Of a stretch of DNA of 64,000 nt, positions 1 to 11,800 are shown piece by piece. Origin of the DNA: Theristus sp. LFF4_11 (Eukaryota; Nematoda; Chromadorea; Monhysterida; Xyalidae). The notes below the pieces were generated by a model, which was not told where the DNA came from, ran no database searches, and saw only the letters and a program-made list of their open reading frames with translations. Every line of letters starts with the position of its first letter. Positions within the stretch are counted from its first letter, which is position 1. A program made the translations under genes and the position numbers. The DNA lies in assembly GCA_030248135.1 (NCBI GenBank), contig JASANC010005656.1:1-64000 (forward strand), given 5' to 3'.

Positions 1-892
1 GGTAGGGTTAGGGGAAAAAAATCCGGATTTTTTTTAAATTAAAAAAAAAATTAAACAAAATTTTTTTTTACAAGTTAGGTTCGTTCGAAGCGTCTCGTCG
101 AGCTGAGTTCATCTAGACTATTTTCAGAACGATCCGGGAAACTATAAGAGCGAAAATCGTGTTTTATTGAAATTATGTCCATTTCATAGAGGGAAAGTTG
201 CATTTTCAACAGTAAAACAGGGCAATTTTTCACGTGTACTTGAATATTGAACCGTTCTTAGTGGTTCCTCTTTAGAAAATTACCAAAATTTGACTGTGTT
301 CAAAAATTCCTGTTTGCTGTAGCTAAGTCGGCAACCCCTGTCGACCCGGTCGCCCCCCCCCAAGACACTAACTTTCAGGTTCAACCAGCTATGCTATCTG
401 CCACATGGCGAGAGCCCACTCTTCAAATCATCGTATCGAAAACACGTACCATGATTTCGCGATCACGTTGCGGGCAACTGACAGACGCAAGTTTAACACG
501 TTAGTTTAGCTCAGCACGCAAGTTTTAACATGTGGCCATGTTATCGGGGATCTGAAAAACGGTCGTGTGATGTGGTATTAACCAACATCTCCGCTCAAAT
601 TGTTTTACAATATATCGCACAACTCCATTGTAGACCTATAACATACGCCAATCAACAAAATATCATGTTCATCTCATGGCCTGCCGACTGAAAAAACATG
701 TTCTAAGTTGCAAGAAAACGATTTCTGAAACGATATTTCAATTCAGTTAAGTCATTTCAACGCTAAAAATTGACTCTAGAAGTCATCCAAATCGAAAAAC
801 ATGGAGTACGTCGGTCAAAATGACCAAATAATGACATTTACCTAAGCACACAAAGAAGTTGGGAAGAAAATTTGGTTTGAACTTTCAAAAAA
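1..892. other. Non-coding stretch, nothing recognised
   Basis: I see no gene here. The first 70 bases are A/T homopolymer-rich. The rest is ordinary mixed-composition sequence with stops in all frames. It may be the edge of a repeat, because the A-rich end (about 880-1010) resembles text near 35,870-35,960 ('ttttcagagca' followed by T runs). Confidence 0.5.
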
Positions 893-1200
893 TTATGCCA
901 TAAATCGAATTTTCAGAGCAAAGTAGAAGAAAAATTTTTCAAATTTTTTTTTAAGATTGAAAAAAAAAATACAATTTAAAAAAAAAACAAAAAAAAAAAA
1001 TTTTTTTTTTTCAAAGCCCCTAGCCCGAGGGGGGGTCCGAGCGAGACCGAAAATTCTAGGGGGGGGGGGTCGGACCAAAATTTTTTCTTTACGATGACAT
1101 TTTCTGGGCAAAAAATGGCTAGTAGGGGTCGATTTGGTTGGGGGGGGTGGGTTCCCGAGCGAGACCGAAAATTCTAGGGGGGGGGGTCGGACCAAAAGTT
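893..1200. repeat. Poly-G tandem repeat, about 117-bp unit
   Basis: A phrase of the form cgagcgagaccgaaaattct followed by a run of G and tcggaccaaaa occurs at about 1036-1082 and again at about 1153-1197. This gives a unit of roughly 117 bp. Apparent reading frames here are proline/glycine artefacts of the G runs. Confidence 0.6.
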
Positions 1201-1427
1201 GTTGAAAAAAGTGCTAGAAACCACAGCATCCAGTCAAGGCCTCTCTCTAGTCTCTAGTCATACATTTTGCTTTGATTTTCGTTCGGGTCGGGACATCTGA
1301 AAGCTACACGAACGAGGAGACACGCTGCACGGGTGAGACTTGATATTGAAGTACAGTATTGAAAACATTGACGTACAAAGTGGTAAATGTATAACAAAGT
1401 GGTACGTACACAAAAAAACATACAATA

Positions 1428-1890
1428 CCGTATTACCTCTAATAAACCCCCATGGGGGTTTATTTCTTCAGCGACTTCTGGGGGTGGGGGTTTATTTTGG
1501 GGGGGGGGTTTATTTTGGGGGGGGGTTTATTTGGAAACCATTTTTAGGGGTGGGCAAAATGGCAAAAATACCTTCCATGGCAGGAAGGAAGTCGCAGAAA
1601 CTTCTGCTCTACATAGAAATTTCCTTTTACAACAGCCTTTTGTAATGAAATTACCATTAACTCATCCATTTGGGGCCTTTGGTAGCACAATTTCATCATT
1701 TTCACTGCAACCAGCCACTGAATTCACTGTTTATGTGTATGTTTTTCTGGGTATGTGTTTCAAACAGGTTTCCAATAATCCCCCATGGGGGATTATTTTT
1801 GGAAACTTGTCGAGGGGGTGGGGGGTTTATTTGGAAACTTGTCGAGGGGGTGGGGGTTTATTTGGGGGGGGTTTAATAGAGGTAATACGG
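1428..1890 (+). mobile_element. MITE family A, copy 1
   Basis: The element begins CCGTATTACC and ends GGTAATACGG, with TA on both outer sides (1426-1427 and 1891-1892). That is the pattern of Tc1/mariner-type insertion. Just inside the left end, 1441-1464 is a perfect 24-bp palindrome centred on CCCCCATGGGGG. G-runs alternating with TTTATT follow, then a core of about 190 bp shared by the copies, then more G-runs. No transposase is present. Copies also lie at 31,430, 42,580, 50,840 and 57,067, with a broken pair at 49,585. Confidence 0.9.
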
Positions 1891-1974
1891 TATATATTGA
1901 GATACAAACATGCATATAATATAGATACCTACAAATGAGAGAAATATAGAGATATACAAGAGAAAATGTCTCCA

Positions 1975-2725
1975 TCGAAAGTCAAAATCAAAGGGGGGGG
2001 GTGGTCAGACGGTCAGGATTTGGTAGGGGGGAGGGGGGGTTTGGAAGGTCGAAATCTGGGAGGGGGGGGTCTGGCCTGGCCCCCCAAATTCGAGAGGGGG
2101 GGGTATTTTGACCAAAATTGGGGGGGGGGTTTGCCCGGGTGGGGGCGGGGTGTCGACCCCCCCCCCCCCCCCATCTCGACCAGTACCGTGGGCCCAAAAA
2201 AAATTTCGAGGGGGGGGTATGGTACCGTGGGGGGGGGGGTGCCGACCAAAAAGTGAGGGGGGGTCCAACCTATGGTAACGTGGGACCCCCCCCAGGGGGG
2301 TCCCATGGGGGGGATGCATTTTTTCAAAATTTTTCTGTGGGGGTCCACCCCCCCACCCCCCCATGATAATTTTTCGCTTAAATTTTGAAGGAAAAACGCT
2401 AAATTTTGCTGCAAAATCGTTGAAATTACAATGAAGATGGTCAAGTTATCATATATTCAGCTTATATTATGGACTTTATAGACAAAAAATCATGATTTTC
2501 GAAAAAAATTTTAGGGTGTGCAGAAAATTTTGGGGGGGGGGGTCCGCCAGACAAAATTTCATGGGGGGGGTGGGGGGGTGTCGGCCAAATTTTCGAGGGG
2601 GGGGGGTACGATGGGGGGGTGCCCGGTTTTAGGGGGGGGTGGCACGGTGGCCCCCCACCCCCCCCACCCGACGGTCTCGGGTGCTCTGGGGGGGGGTGTA
2701 CCCCCCCGCCCACGGTACTGATTTC
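1975..2725. repeat. Degenerate poly-G/poly-C array
   Basis: A diverged unit resembling gaccaaaatttcgag followed by 7-12 G is repeated many times. It is mixed with inverted poly-C runs and the motif taccgtggg. Long apparent reading frames on both strands are homopolymer artefacts. It ends about 50 bp before the first maspardin coding exon. Confidence 0.6.
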
Positions 2726-2750
2726 GACCCCTGGGGATTTAAGATTTTCT

Positions 2751-2758
2751 TTTTTCAG
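2751..2758 (+). promoter_or_regulatory. Splice acceptor 21 nt before maspardin ATG
   Basis: A strong T-rich acceptor (tttttcag) ends at 2758, and the first in-frame ATG is at 2780. Either a 5' UTR intron ends here, or this is a trans-splice site of the nematode spliced-leader type. The sequence cannot decide which. Confidence 0.5.
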
Positions 2759-2779
2759 CCAGCAGGCCTGAAGGACGAG

Positions 2780-5700
2780 ATGATTGTTGTGTCGGAAGAG
2801 CAGCAGCAGCATGAACAGCAACAACGACAGCAACGGAGGATGCCGACGACGTTGCCTGCTGCACCCGCTGTCGACGTGATTCGTGTCAGTCAATCGATGC
2901 TCGAATACGACAGCTTTTTGTCGAGCTGCCCCCTGCGAAAGGTTTGCGCTTTGCGGTATTGTGGCGGTCGGCACTGGCAGTGATGGAGTTTTCCACTTTT
3001 TCGACGCAAAAAACCCACTCAGCAGATTTCCATTCCGCTGATGCAAATTGGTGTGGAATGGAAGCAAAAGAAAACGCTAAATGTGCGGTCATGAATGACT
3101 ACTATCTTTTTATCCAGGTTCATGTTAGACATGGCTTGCCTGCTCATGGTGTCTTACACTTCTCTGGTATTATGCCGTGCACTGCAGAATAAAACTGAAC
3201 TGACATTATTCCAATTATCCAGCCCTATCAAGTTGAGCAAGTTGAGGACAAAACACGACCACCAAGGCGATGTTGTGAAAGGGTGTTTTAGGAAATTTCG
3301 ACGTTTCCATTGGCGTGCTGTGTGTGCAAAATCACTTTTGAGTTTTATTCGATGTCAGAAAAACTCGATGATCAGGTGGGGTGTCGTGTGTGCCATCTTG
3401 ACGGCGTTCTCAGTGCGCTTTTCTGGGTAATTCGTTATCGCTGGCTGAAAAAAAGCATCGCCTAAATTCTTTTGTTTTGTTTGCATAATGGAAGTTTTGT
3501 GAGATTGTGTTGATGTGAACTGGCCGTGAGGCTTTGAACACAAAAGTTTCTGCAAAATGATGCTTCACCAGTTCAGTCGACACAGTTCCACTGCACCGTT
3601 TTTTCAAAAATATAATTTTGCATTTCATCAATCAATCGAAAATTTATGATTTTTGACCACGAAGTTTAAAAAATTTTGAGGTAAAAAACCTGTTCTTTAT
3701 TTTTCCAAGGAAAACAACAAAAAAAAATTTAAAACGAAAAAAGCCGTTTCTTCCCTATGCCAACCCTAGACTTGACTAAATGCACAGTTCGTTCGACAGG
3801 TTCACGTTGGCGAGCTGAACGATCGTTGCTGGCGGTGCTACGACGCCGGTCCGAAATGTGTCGCGTGCCCGCTCGTGATGTTGCCGCCGTTGAGCGGGCG
3901 CGCCACGTGCTACTACAAGCAGCTGATGGGTCTCAGCGCGCTCGGCGTACGCGTCATTTCGGTACCAGAATTCCGCTTTTTCACTCTTTATTTCGCCGGA
4001 CGACCGTGTCTGAAGACAGTCACAGACACACTGGCACATACTTGCGAGTTGACACACCACGTTTATAAAGCCTGTCGTTCCGTTTCGGTCACTTTTTGAT
4101 TTCATTCGTGAGAATATTGGATTGAAAATAGAAATTGAAAAATTTGAAAAATTGAAATTTAAAAAGAAAAGCACATCGCGGTTTTCAGACAAGGACTCCA
4201 TGCTGCGCTGTTCGGTCGGTTGCTCTTGCAAACAAGCATAAAAGCGACAGTTCCAATTGTTTTTTTTCTGTAGCAAGAGAATATAACGTTGCCTGTCTGC
4301 TTCACTGTTTTTCTTGTTTCAACTGCGGACGAAATTTTATTTCAGCTCGATTATGCTCCGTATTGGTCGATCCACGATTTGACAGCCGGTTTCTTTGAAG
4401 TGCTTGAATCGATGAACATCAAATCGGTTTGTTGGCTGTGTTAGAATTTCCATTCAGACTGCGACTGGCGACGCATTAGGTGCAAATCGCTGTAACAGTC
4501 AGCATGATACGACGCTTCGAAATAAAGTCAGTAAAAAAGAGTGAAAGAAGCAAACGCATGAGTCCAGACTCCAGAACCTCGATTGGTGACTTTATAGCCA
4601 GATTGTTGCACAGTCAAAACGCACGCGATATTGTAACCAATCGCACATGTGCAGCGTGCGCGTGTGTTTTTTTGTGTCTGTGTGTTGATTTGCGTTTCTG
4701 CAACATCACTGTGTGATGAGCTGTAATTGACCAATCAATTCTAGTCAATGACCATGATCTCACCCGAGTTCTATGGTTTACTATTTGTTCGTTTATTTAT
4801 CACTCACTTGCTGCAGTGTCACATTTTCGGCTCCTCGCTGGGCGGCTACCTCGCGCAGCGTATCGCCGAAGTGCCAACGTTACACGGACGAAAAAGTGTC
4901 GTTCAATCGCTCATTCTCTGCAACACCTTCACAAACACCGCCATTTTCGATCGACAGCTCGCCACGTTGTTGTGAGTGACTCTGGCGGGCGTTTTTTATG
5001 ACAATAATTGTTTTTTCAAGTTGTCTCCGTCGTATCGTGTCCCCGTTGCTGGTGATAGCGCGTCAGACGCCGTAGTATGTTCAGAGCATCGACGGTCTGT
5101 GGTCTTGTAATGACAGAAAAAAACCTCGATGGTCAACCAACATAACGGCGTTCTCTGTACAGTCCATCTGGCTAATATATACAACTAGCTGATTGGTTGG
5201 TTGCACACACGTGCAGTTGATGCATGCATTCTGTGCACGCACTGCTGTGGAGGCGGAGTTTGCCTGTACAGAATGCATGCATCAACTGCACGTGTGTGCA
5301 ACCAACCAATCAGCTTCCTAGTTGCATTGCATATCTAGATATATTAGCCAGATTGACTGTGCGCTTATATTAGCCCTTGCGAAAAAACATCGCCAGAGCG
5401 AATAAACTTATACGTTATACAACGATCATCATTGTTCCAGTCAATCTTGCATATGCCTCAATCTTCATTCCAGTATTTGAATCTGGTGATATATCGTCTT
5501 TGCTGTTTGCAGTTACTGGGCCACACCGTCAGTTTTCCTCAAGCGCATGGTAATGTCCGGATTCCCAAATCACCCGGTCGAGCCGAAAGTGGCCGAATCA
5601 ATTGACTTCATCGTTGATAATGTGAGTGGAACTTTTGTGGCTCACGTCGCAATTCATGTGCCTTAAGGCGCGTTTAGCAATTAGATTTTCGTACGTACGC

Positions 5701-8605
5701 ACGGAACGCACGTCGTTCTAAATGCGGGGCGCAAAACAGTTGTTTCGTTTACGCCACACGACAAAACTGAAAACTGCGCACCGCATTTAGAACGACTGAA
5801 GTGTCGTGCATACATACGGAGAACTAATTCGCGTGGGCAAAAAGTTGTGTGGTATGTCCGAACGTGCGGACGGACAAGCTTGCGTACGGGAATTAGAAAA
5901 CGTGTAGCATCCATCATACGACTGTCGTTCTAAATGCCGTAACCAAAAATAGTCCGTTCTGTTGCGGACAAAAATGCAAATGTCTGCCCTAGCAAATTTG
6001 AAAACGGGAATTTACAAATTTTATTTTTTAGTGGTCATCTCCCTTGCATTCCCTCCCCTTCCCCTACCCCTTTCCATGGTTGTTCTAGGGGGGCCTGGGG
6101 GGGCCGCCCCCCCCCAAAAAAATTTTCGAATCTATCTCTATCAGACAGGTTTTTTCGGCTCAGCTATTATCTATCTAAAAAATTTCTCAGCCAGCTACCT
6201 ATCTGAAAATTTTTGTCTTCGAAGACATAAAATGAGTCAATTTTTGACCAAAATTGACCATTTTTTCTCGTAATTCTTGAAAATTTCGCTAACTTGAGGT
6301 AAAATACGCACTTATACTTGATTTTTAGTGTATTTTTAGCATTATTTTGCTGTTTTTATAGCTTTTCAGCGTTTTAGCTATTATCTATAATTTAAATTTT
6401 GACCGCCCCCCCCCCCCAAAGTAAAATGGCCCCCCCGCGCCCCCCCCCCCCCCCAATTTTCCAGTATCTTTGGATTTTCCATTCTATTCGGCCCCCCCCC
6501 CCCAACCCCTCGGCTCTGGAACAACTATCCCCCTTCCCCATTTTGCTTCAGTTTGTCGTCGCATTTTTATCACATGTGTTCTCAAGAAGCGCATGTAAAA
6601 AACTAAATTCTTTCAGTTTTGGTATTACAAACTGATTTGAACAAATTTTGATTTGGATCTTTCAAAAATGGAAAATGGACCCAAAATCTCCGCTGACGCT
6701 GATAGTTCGCTCGACGAAGCGCAGGTGACAGAGAAGTGATCGAAGCTGTTTTGCTTTTTTGGAGCCAGCAGCCCCCTTCTCCGAAACCAGAAGCAAACAA
6801 ACAAACAAACAACGAATACAACAGTTCCATAGATTTCAGTTTTCTTTCTTTTCAAAACAGCAAGTAGCCCCCGACCAATAAAACTGAGCATTTTTTCCGT
6901 TGCCCCAACATCTAAAATACGTTAATTTTCAACTTAAAATTAACAGACACTGGAAAATATGAACTTGTCCGCACATCTGTCGAACGACTATTTTCTGACC
7001 GCATCAAAAAGTCCGAGGACAGTCGTGCGCAAGAAATTCTAATTCGCGTGCGCATTTGTCTTTTTACGCACGGACAAACAGTCGTTCTAAATCCCGTGCG
7101 CAAAACAGTCGTGTCGGACAGACGTAAGTCACACGCACGAAATTCTAATTCGCGTGGGCACAAGTTTTTTTGCGTGCGCACGGACAACGTTCTAAATCAT
7201 GCGCGCAAAACAGTCGTTACGTGCGAACGACAGTCATGCGTACGAAATTCTAATTCGCGTAGCCATTTTTTAAGTTCTGTCTCCGTGCGTACGCAAGAAA
7301 ATCTAATTGCTAAACGCGCCTTTAGGAAACATGGAGCACGACTTTGAGTTGTGTACAGACTCACTCAATAACATATCCAACTAGCTGATTGGTTGGTGCA
7401 TGCAGTCTGTGCATGAATTGCTGAGAATTGCGGAGTTCGGCTTGCACAGAATGAATGCATTACGCGACCACCAGCCAATCAGCTAGTTGGATATGTTATA
7501 CAGTTAGACTGCAGCTGTGAATGAGATGTGTTTGCGTTTTTTCTTCCGACATGCATTGGAAACCGTCAAGTTTCTTTTAAACATTATCTTCCGGTGTAAC
7601 GACATGAGTTTCACAATAATTCCACAAACAAGAACCGCATGTTTTTTGATTCGCACCTGATTGATTGATTGCTTTACAAAACCGGTTTCAGTTGGAGTCG
7701 CTCAGCCAACCGGAGATCGCATCACGTTTGACGCTGAATTGCGCTCGCTCCGCAGCCGACGTGCACCGGGTCGCAAAGCTGCCGATCACCCTGCTGGATG
7801 TTCGTTTTTTTGTTGTTGGCTATTTTGCTGAAAAACGATTTTTTCATAGTCAGAGACGTGTGTCAGAGATGAGAACTCAACTACTCATCCGAAATGCGTC
7901 ACGCTTTTTCTTTCTTCAGCGTCATTCACGAAGAAGCATTTAATGGCTGCCACTCGCTGCGCATCACTAAATACTGCTTCATGAGTGCCTCATTACGGTT
8001 TCCGAATGCTTCATGAATGCCCCATGAATGTTGTTTTTTCTCTTTCAGGTGTTTGACGACTGCGCGCTGTCCCGACGTGCCATCGACGCAATGCGACGCG
8101 CGTATCCGAACGCGAGGAGGGCGCACTTGAAATCGGGCGGCAATTTTCCGTTCCTCAGTCGTCCGGCTGATGTGAACCTGCATATTCAGGTGAATATGTG
8201 GTCGGTTTTGGCGATGACGATGTACGATGACGGACAGTACACGTTGTTGTTGTTGTTGTTGTTCATTGCCTACCGCCACTGCGGTGGGGTGGGGTGTTGC
8301 ACCAATTAGGCGTCAGTCACAAACGGATAGAAGACGTAACATAAACAAACGTATTTTCTAAAACAAACTAAAACAATCTAAAACTATTTTCAGCATACCC
8401 ACTTTTTATTTTGAGTTGATGCTCATACCGTTCCGTGAATCTGACTTCGTTTGCTGAAGTCTTTGTCCAAAGGCCGTGCAATTCGCGTAGCTTGACAATT
8501 GCGCTGTTTTCCATTTTTAGTTCCAAGAATTTGAAAAACCGAAATTTACAGGTACACCTACGTCAGTTCGCCGGTGCTCAATCAGCAATGGCAGAAACTC
8601 AATGA
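2780..8605 (+). CDS. SPG21: Maspardin (SPG21-like alpha/beta-hydrolase-fold protein)
   Basis: Maspardin is a non-catalytic alpha/beta-hydrolase-fold adaptor. In vertebrates it lies on endosomal/trans-Golgi membranes and binds CD4; its loss causes mast syndrome. Eight coding exons: 2780-2941, 3800-3961, 4346-4426, 4817-4971, 5513-5621, 7692-7799, 8049-8189, 8552-8605, joining in phase to 323 residues (human about 308). Family landmarks are YDAGPKCVACPLVMLPPLSG, the nucleophile-elbow segment HIFGSSLGGYLAQ, SLILCNTF, ESLSQPEIASRLTLNC and YPNARRAHLKSGGNFPFLSR. The N-terminus has a Gln-rich insert (residues about 8-20). The last exon is short and stops 25 bp before a large repeat element, so the acidic tail of vertebrate maspardin is absent. 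Upstream untranslated exons are not visible. Intron 5 contains a complete TTA-flanked element. Confidence 0.93.
5036..5132 (+). repeat. tRNA-related SINE, copy 1 (diverged)
   Basis: A tRNA-like head (gctggtgatagcgcg) is followed by a tail taatgacag, A-run, ctcgatgg. The same tail occurs at 24,682-24,794 and on the minus strand at 51,549-51,656. It lies in maspardin intron 4 and is the most diverged of the three copies. Confidence 0.55.
5158..5361. mobile_element. MITE family D, copy 1
   Basis: This is a hairpin-like element with ends acagtccatctggctaata and tattagccagattgactgt. Inside, arms containing agctgattggttggttgcac are inverted as gtgcaaccaaccaatcagct. Other members lie at about 7355, 14,860, 19,203, 28,386 and 32,209. 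It carries inverted CCAAT boxes. It lies in maspardin intron 4. Confidence 0.8.
5666..7321. mobile_element. PIF/Harbinger-like non-autonomous element, 1.66 kb
   Basis: The left end AGGCGCGTTTAGCAATTAGA and the right end, which reads as its inverse (tctaattgctaaacgcgcct), are flanked by TTA at 5663-5665 and 7322-7324. A 3-bp TTA duplication is the PIF/Harbinger signature. Subterminal motifs (ttctaattcgcgtg, cagtcgttctaaat) recur in both halves. The interior carries poly-C/poly-G runs but no transposase I can recognise. It fills most of maspardin intron 5. Confidence 0.8.
6050..6530. repeat. Poly-C/poly-G tracts inside the Harbinger-like element
   Basis: Runs of 8-14 C and shorter G runs occur at about 6085-6118 and 6402-6520. 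They are separated by a segment containing repeated ctatctatct. Composition resembles the arrays at 1,975-2,725. No coding sense is visible. Confidence 0.5.
7355..7513. mobile_element. MITE family D, copy 2
   Basis: Inverted arms contain aacatatccaactagctgat (left) and atcagctagttggatatgtt (right), about 100 bp apart. It lies in maspardin intron 5, just right of the Harbinger-like element. Outer ends are diverged from copy 1. Confidence 0.65.
8233..8310 (-). repeat. (AAC)n-tailed repeat fragment
   Basis: Read on the minus strand, ggcaatgaacaac continues as an (AAC) run. This matches the junction 'ggcgatgaacaac' plus (AAC)n at about 32,020-32,101. It is a truncated copy of that repeat in the last maspardin intron. 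Confidence 0.45.
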
Positions 8606-8857
8606 TTTTATTTTCACTGTAAATGAGGCGGACAAAAGACCGCACGTGCCAAAAGACCGCACATTTGAGATTTTTTTTGTGACCAAAAGACCGCAGATGC
8701 TATCAAACCAAAATACCGCACGTGCCAAAAGACCGCATCAAAATCATTCACTGCGTACGTGATTATGATATGTTATTTTATGTTTATTTTGTCTTCCTAT
8801 CCTTTTTTATTCTACAAAAATCATTGACTGAGTTGTCGATCCTTGAAATCGGTTGAG

Positions 8858-11800
8858 CACAGCGCCGGCAGAGTCGCGTTGCGTGACAGATCGGCGCACA
8901 AGACACATGTCGTGAAACACAAAAAGGGAACACATAACGTCGTCCAGATCACGATTTCCTTGGCCGATTTTGGCAATCCATGACTCAATCAAATCAGCAG
9001 AGCACCCGGAACATGATGACGTGTCGTTTATGGTTGGTTTTTGTTCCATTCAACATCAGTTGGCGCGCAATAAAAAGTGTGAAAAACGACAAAACACAAA
9101 TTTATGGTGATTTTGGATTTTTTGGTTCTTAGAAAAATGATCGGAACCAACCGCAAACGACATATCATCGTGTTGCCGGTGTTCTGCTGAATTGATTGAG
9201 CTGTAGTTCGTCGAAATCGGTCAAGCACAGCGCCGGTAGTGCTGCGTGACAGGTCGGCGCGCGCGACACACGGTGAAACGCGCAGATTGTCAACAGAAAA
9301 CGTCGTTCAGATCACGATTTCCTGAGCCGATTTCGACGATCGACGGCTCAATCATCTCAGCAGAACATCCGGAACACGTTGGTATGTAGTTTGTGGTTGG
9401 TTGTTGTTTTATTCACTATCGGTTGCTTTACAATAAAAAAAGTGTGAAAAACGACAAAACACAAATTTATGGTAATTTTGGATTTTTTTTGGTTTTAAAA
9501 AATAATCGGAACCAACCACAAACGACACATCACCATGTTGCCGGTGTTCTGCTGAATTGATTGAGCGGTCGTTCGTCGAAATCGGTCAAGCACAGCGCCG
9601 GCAGTGCTGCGTGACAGGTCGGCGCGCGCGACACACACGGTGAAACGCTCAGATTGTCAACAGAAAACGTCGTCCAGATCACGATTTCCTTGGCCGATTT
9701 CGACGATCGACGGCTCAATCATCTCAGTAGAACATTCGGAACACGACTATATGCAGTTTCTGGTTGGTTGTTGTTTTATTCAGCATCGGTTGTTTTGCAA
9801 TAAAAAAACGTGTGGAAAACGACAAAACACAAATTTATGGTGATTTTGGATTTTTTTGGTTTTCAAAAAAATGATCGGAACCAACCACAAACGACACATC
9901 ATCATGTTGCCGGTGTTCTGCTGAATTGATTGAGCGGTCGTTCGTCGAAATCGGTCAAGCACAGCGCCGGCAGTGCTGCGTGACAGGTCGGCGCGCGCGA
10001 CACACACGGTGAAACGCTCAGATTGTCAACAGAAAACGTCGTTCAGATCACGATTTACTTGGCCGATTTCGACGATCGACGGCTCAATCATCTCAGCAGA
10101 ACATCCGGAAACCTTTGATATGTAGTTTGTGGTTGATTGTTGTTTTATTCAGCATCGGTTGCTTTGCAATAAAAAAGTGTGAAAAACGACAAAACACAAA
10201 TTTATGGTGATTTTGGATTTTTTTGGTTTTCAAAAAAATGATCGGGACCAACCACAAACGACACATCATCATGTTGCCGGTGTTCTGCTGAATTGATTGA
10301 GCGGTCGTTCGTCGAAATCGGTCAAGCACAGCTAGGGGTGGGTCGGTATAAAAAACGGTTTTTTTCGGTATAAAAAACGGTATAAAAACGGTTTTTTATA
10401 CCAGCGCCAAAAAATGGCCAAAATAAATTACCGATATTTTACCGCGTAAATTTTGGTTTTTTTCCGGTTTTTCATACCGCCGAAGGACCCAATTTCAATT
10501 TTTGAAATCACTCAAAATGCACTGTATTCCGCATATCCATTTCAATTTTCATTTTCGCCACTTCATAACTTGATGTTCCGGAGAACACAATTCACGCTCT
10601 TGGTATAAATAAAGCACCCTGAGACCCGTGTCAAGTGTTGCTGGCAACAGCACGGAATCGTTGCTGTCAAACTGCGACAGCACGGATTCGCAGTCCCCGT
10701 CGGCAGCGTCAGCTGCTGCCACTGAGAACATTGCTGCGCTTGCATCCACAAATTGTGTGGACAGCTCTGATGACGACTTCACTGATGATGATGGTGACGG
10801 CTGCATTGATGATACTCGTGATGATGATGATGAATAGACAAAAATCGGGTGAATGGCTAATATTTATTCAGTCAAATTTCCTGAAATTTTGTGTCTTTGA
10901 ACTCGGAAATTGCTCAAAGTTTTGTTGGTGATGTCTTCGTGCTGTTGTACTGGTGATAGTGACCCGAATCTCCATCTGATTTTTTTGCTCTTTCAATTTT
11001 GTTCTTGGTTCACTTCTTTCGTCTGTGCGGGTTCGTGATTCTTTTTGTCTTTCGGTGATCTTTTATTTAGAAACGCGGTGAAATTGTTGTGCAGTTACAT
11101 ATCTCTCGATCGTGTCAGTTCAATTGATTTGCATGTATCACATTCCTTGCTGTTTCAAATATCAATCTGTCTTGCGTTAGTTTTTTTGTTTTAAACTCGC
11201 ATCTGATAATTTTTCTGATGCTGCATTCTCTCTAAGCGCCACCGATTCAAATAAAATCAAGATTGGAATACGTTTCCATTGAAACACATACAGTTTCTGG
11301 CTAGAATTGTGGTCTTTTACTCATTATTCAGCGGTTTGCGTGAAATCAGAGTACCAGAAATTGTCGCAATCACAAGATTCTTCAAATACTGGGTCGGTAA
11401 AAAAACCGGGTATAAAGAACCGGACGCGGTATAAAAAACCGTTTTATATACATGGATTTGAAAAAAACCGTTTTTTACCACCCCTAAGCACAGCGCCGGC
11501 AGTGCTGCGTGACAGGTCGGCGCGCGCGACACACACGGTGAAACGCTCAGATTGTCAACAGAAAACGTCGTTCAGATCACGATTTACTTGGCCGATTTCG
11601 ACGATCGACGGCTCAATCATCTCAGCAGAACATCCGGAAACCGTTGATATGTAGTTTGTGGTTGATTGTTGTTTTATTCAGCATCGGTTGCTTTGCAATA
11701 AAAAAGTGTGAAAAACGACAAAACACAAATTTATTGTGATTTTGGATGTTTTGGTTTTTAAAAAATGGTCGGAACCAACCACAAACGACACATCATCGTG

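Noticed and set aside
1966..2444. Pro/Gly-rich frames over 100 codons on both strands
   Set aside because: Poly-G and poly-C runs give open frames in every phase; no domain or codon signal.
8858..10330. CRISPR-like or rDNA spacer array
   Set aside because: Units are 367 bp with no short repeat/unique spacer pattern, and the window is eukaryotic; no rRNA sequence is visible.
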